Made by a program: the position numbers and the translations under genes
Shown: positions 61,637 to 64,000 of the stretch, piece after piece
Numbering within the stretch: position 1 is the first letter of the stretch
How the letters are laid out: every line of letters starts with the position of its first letter
Assembly: GCF_028877475.1 (NCBI RefSeq)
Contig: NZ_CP113527.1
Location: forward strand, 1,047,501 to 1,111,500
Source of the DNA: Lysinibacillus irui
GTDB taxonomy: Bacteria > Bacillota > Bacilli > Bacillales_A > Planococcaceae
DNA: 64,000 nt
Reading direction: 5' to 3'
The notes under the pieces: model-generated
The model's input: only the letters and a program-made list of their open reading frames with translations
Databases searched by the model: none
What the model was told of the DNA's origin: nothing

Positions 61637-62634
61637 GTTATCTTGTTATTGAAGGACTTCATAAAAAATATGGGCAATCAGCCGTTTTAACAAATATTAC
61701 TATGGAAATTAAAAAGGGTGAATTCATTACATTGTTAGGGCCAAGTGGCTGTGGGAAGAGTACCATTTTACGAATTGTCGCAGGCTTAACAGACGCAACT
61801 AAAGGTAAGATTTCTATTGAAGGAAAAGATATGACTGGTGTGCAACCGAAGGATCGTCAAGTGGGCATGGTCTTTCAATCCTATGCGCTCTTTCCAAATA
61901 TGACTGTGCAAGAAAATGTTGCCTTTGGTTTACGTATGCAAAAAGTTGCTGCTGCTGAAATGGATAAACGAGTTCAAGAAATGCTATCACTTGTTCATTT
62001 AAGTGAAAAAGCCCATGCCTACCCAAAAGAATTATCTGGTGGACAACAGCAACGGGTTGCTCTTGCACGAGCCTTAATTGTTCGTCCCAAAGTACTTCTC
62101 TTAGATGAGCCGCTTAGTGCGCTAGATGCGCAAATTCGCAAGAAGCTGCAAGCTGACTTAAGAACAATTCAACGAAAACTCAATATGACGATGATTTTAG
62201 TCACGCATGATCAGGAGGAGGCAATGGCTGTTTCAGACCGAATATTCGTGATGAATCATGGTAACATAGCCCAAAATGGTACACCGACAGAGATTTATAC
62301 AAGACCGACTAATGAATTTATTGCTGGCTTTATAGGGCATTACAATATCTTTACTCGCAAGTCATTAGAGAAAATGCTTGGAAAAACTTTAGCAGAGCAA
62401 TCCACCAAATTTGCCATTCGACCAGAAGCCCTGCATCTTGAAAAAAGAGAGGGGGATTTATGTCTATCGGGGATAGCGAAGCAATCATTAATGAGTGGCA
62501 ATATTATTCGAACTACATTTGATGGAGAAACCACATTTACAATGGAACAACTCCATCAACAAGGGTATTCGCTTGAAATGGGCAAATCCTATACGTGTTA
62601 TGTCGCAAAAGAAGATGTGATTGCCCTATTATGA
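61633..62634 (+). CDS. ABC importer ATPase (PotA/FbpC class)
   Basis: A 333-residue ATPase with Walker A GPSGCGKS (residues 37-44), Q-loop VFQSYALFPNM, signature LSGGQQQRVALARAL and Walker B VLLLDEPLSALD, plus the switch His in VTHDQEEAMA. A C-terminal TOBE-like domain (about 240-333; KFAIRPEALHLEK) is typical of spermidine, iron and 2-aminoethylphosphonate importers. Its stop overlaps the DeoR start in ATGA. Confidence 0.92.
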   Translation: MSYLVIEGLHKKYGQSAVLTNITMEIKKGEFITLLGPSGCGKSTILRIVAGLTDATKGKISIEGKDMTGVQPKDRQVGMVFQSYALFPNMTVQENVAFGLRMQKVAAAEMDKRVQEMLSLVHLSEKAHAYPKELSGGQQQRVALARALIVRPKVLLLDEPLSALDAQIRKKLQADLRTIQRKLNMTMILVTHDQEEAMAVSDRIFVMNHGNIAQNGTPTEIYTRPTNEFIAGFIGHYNIFTRKSLEKMLGKTLAEQSTKFAIRPEALHLEKREGDLCLSGIAKQSLMSGNIIRTTFDGETTFTMEQLHQQGYSLEMGKSYTCYVAKEDVIALL

Positions 62635-63416
62635 CGTACGCAAAACTTGAGAGATTTGAATTTATTTTAAAACAATTAGATATAGAGGGAAAAATAATCG
62701 TTGCAAATATTGCCGATGCCCTTCAAGTGGCACCAGAAACAATTCGCCGTGATTTTGATGAATTAGAGCAGCAGCATTTACTAACAAGGGTTCATGGTGG
62801 AGCTATTAAATACACCAACGTTCGAAATGAGCCTGCTTTTTTACGCAAGCTACAAATGCAAAAAGAAGCAAAGCGCCAAATTGCTCGTATAGCTGCCAAA
62901 CGCATTTGCGATGGCGATACCATTGCAGTTGATACAGGGACAACAACAGTTCATATGGCCGATTTCTTACTAGCTGTCGATGATATAACTGTTGTAACCA
63001 ACTCGATCGCGGCAGCTATTCAATTTAATTTAGCCATTGAAGAGCGACGTATGACGGGCAAGGTCATATTACTAGGAGGTACGACAAATCCTAAACAATC
63101 TTCAGTCGCGGGTGCTATGACATTAGAAATGCTAGATAATATGAATTTTGATAAAGCCTTCTTATCTTGTGGTGGTATTAGTGATGGCATTGTTTATGAT
63201 TACGATTTAGATGAATCTCTAGTTTCTAAAAAGATGCTCAAGCATAGTAAATTAAGTTATTTATTAGCCGATGCATCTAAGATGGATGGGAAATCATTTT
63301 TTCAAATCTGTCATCTAGAAGATTGTACAGAAATTCTGTGTGAAAGCACTTGTCCAATAGAATGGCAGGATTATGAGGAAAAATGGACGGTATGTAATGG
63401 AGGGAATAGCGGATGA
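62631..63416 (+). CDS. DeoR-family transcriptional regulator
   Basis: A 261-residue regulator with an N-terminal winged helix (RFEFILKQLDIEGKIIVANIADALQVAPETIRRDFDEL, residues 7-44) and the C-terminal DeoR sensor domain (GDTIAVDTGTTTVHMADFL, then VAGAMTLEML and LLADASKMDGKSFF), which binds phosphorylated sugars or polyols. ATG 62631 overlaps the ATPase stop; the longer frame from 62595 lies inside that gene. It probably senses a phosphorylated product made by the operon's hydrolases. Its stop overlaps the next start in ATGA. Confidence 0.92.
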   Translation: MTYAKLERFEFILKQLDIEGKIIVANIADALQVAPETIRRDFDELEQQHLLTRVHGGAIKYTNVRNEPAFLRKLQMQKEAKRQIARIAAKRICDGDTIAVDTGTTTVHMADFLLAVDDITVVTNSIAAAIQFNLAIEERRMTGKVILLGGTTNPKQSSVAGAMTLEMLDNMNFDKAFLSCGGISDGIVYDYDLDESLVSKKMLKHSKLSYLLADASKMDGKSFFQICHLEDCTEILCESTCPIEWQDYEEKWTVCNGGNSG

Positions 63417-64000
63417 CAATAGATTATCATGTGCATTTAGAAGAAGGACCTTATTCATTTCGCTGGCTAGAGCGTACATCACAAGCATTAGATTTTTTCC
63501 ATCAACATGATGCGATAGATAAAGGTTCGAAGGCACATATGACCGATCAACTACAGCGACTAGCAAAGCGAGTACAAGGTGGCTGTTATAGCGAGGAGTG
63601 GTTAGATTTATATCTTGAACAAGCAAAAAAGCTTGGCTTACGTGAAGTAGGCATTGTGGATCATTTATATCGTTTTCAAGAAACGCGTGCCTATTTCGAG
63701 CGCTTTATGCGGCTGGATGATAGTGAAATAGGTCAAATCCAGCGATATTGGCTAGAACGTGTTATGACAGAAAATATAACTGATTTTGTTAGTACCATCC
63801 AGCAGGCAAAGGAGAAATGGCGCCAACAGGGCATCGCTTTAAGGCTTGGTATTGAGGCTGATTATTTTGTCGGCGGGGAGGAAGAATTAACGGCCTTGCT
63901 AAATGATTATCCTTGGGATTATGTCATCGGTTCTGTCCATTTTGTTGATGGCTGGGGCTTTGATAATCCTCAAACACAATATGTTTTTGAGCAAATGGAT
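63413..64000 (+). CDS. PHP-domain phosphoesterase, 3'-truncated by window edge
   Basis: 196 residues are visible and the frame runs off the window. MTIDYHVHLEEGPYSF carries the first PHP metal motif (H-x-H), VGIVDHLYRFQETRAYF the second (D-H), and LGIEADYFVGGEEEL and VIGSVHFVDGW the later ones. This is the histidinol-phosphatase-like branch of PHP proteins, which remove phosphate from small phosphomonoesters. GGAGGG precedes the ATG. It is the second phosphoesterase of the operon. A role in histidine synthesis is unlikely, as no his gene is near. Confidence 0.85.
   Translation, partial: MTIDYHVHLEEGPYSFRWLERTSQALDFFHQHDAIDKGSKAHMTDQLQRLAKRVQGGCYSEEWLDLYLEQAKKLGLREVGIVDHLYRFQETRAYFERFMRLDDSEIGQIQRYWLERVMTENITDFVSTIQQAKEKWRQQGIALRLGIEADYFVGGEEELTALLNDYPWDYVIGSVHFVDGWGFDNPQTQYVFEQMD

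Noticed and set aside
1-64000. CRISPR arrays, transposases, phage genes, tRNA and rRNA genes
   Set aside because: Reading through the window showed no repeat-spacer pattern, no mobile-element proteins and no tRNA cloverleaf or rRNA sequence.
63413-64000. Histidinol-phosphatase (HisK) as the role of the last gene
   Set aside because: PHP motifs fit the family broadly, but there is no his gene nearby and the gene is coupled to an organophosphorus-type ABC operon; kept as a general phosphoesterase.

Overview
The window is an A+T-rich chromosomal segment from a spore-forming member of the Bacillales. The gene order follows the Bacillus subtilis infB-to-spoVS region closely: infB-ylxP-rbfA-truB-ribF-rpsO-pnp-mlpA, ymxH-dpaA-dpaB-asd-dapA-rnjB-ftsK/spoIIIE-ymfC, ymfF-ymfH-ymfI-ymfJ-ymfK-rodZ-pgsA-cinA-recA-rny, and ymdB-spoVS. 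The dipicolinate synthase genes, spoVS and SpoIIIE mark an endospore former. A Lysinibacillus-type organism is my inference from the gene order plus the missing dapG, tepA and pbpX; I could not check this by search.

Layout. 1-8.7 kb: translation, ribosome and RNA-decay genes. 8.7-12.2 kb: a Fur-boxed heme-iron operon (IsdE-like lipoprotein, FecCD permease, ATPase, HugZ-type heme-degrading protein). 12.2-14.7 kb, minus strand: a YtrA-type GntR repressor with an ATPase and two permeases, with a palindrome over its own -10 box. 14.8-18.5 kb: ymxH, dipicolinate synthase, asd and dapA. 18.7-22.9 kb: RNase J2 and the FtsK/SpoIIIE translocase. 23.1-28.9 kb: a GntR regulator and a BMP-type nucleoside ABC transporter (nupNOPQ-like). 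29-35.2 kb: the ymfF-pgsA group. 35.2-39.9 kb: cinA, recA with an SOS box, and rny with a long leader. 39.9-48.2 kb: an eight-gene Wzx/Wzy polysaccharide cluster lying between rny and ymdB. 48.2-52.4 kb: ymdB, spoVS and korAB. 52.5-56.8 kb: a lantibiotic-immunity-type ABC transporter with its two-component system. 58-64 kb: an operon joining an ABC importer to two phosphoesterases and a DeoR regulator; it runs off the right edge.

The backbone genes are housekeeping or sporulation genes. The accessory modules sit as clean cassettes between conserved neighbours. Transcription units are well marked by U-tailed hairpins and several near-consensus SigA promoters (pnp, rnjB, recA, rny, ymdB). No rRNA, tRNA, CRISPR array, transposase or phage gene was seen. 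The most interesting parts are the organophosphorus uptake/hydrolysis operon at the right end, the probable ATA start of the polysaccharide tyrosine kinase, the long structured leaders of rny and of the nucleoside-transporter ATPase, and the orphan lantibiotic-immunity module with its one-turn-spaced direct repeats.
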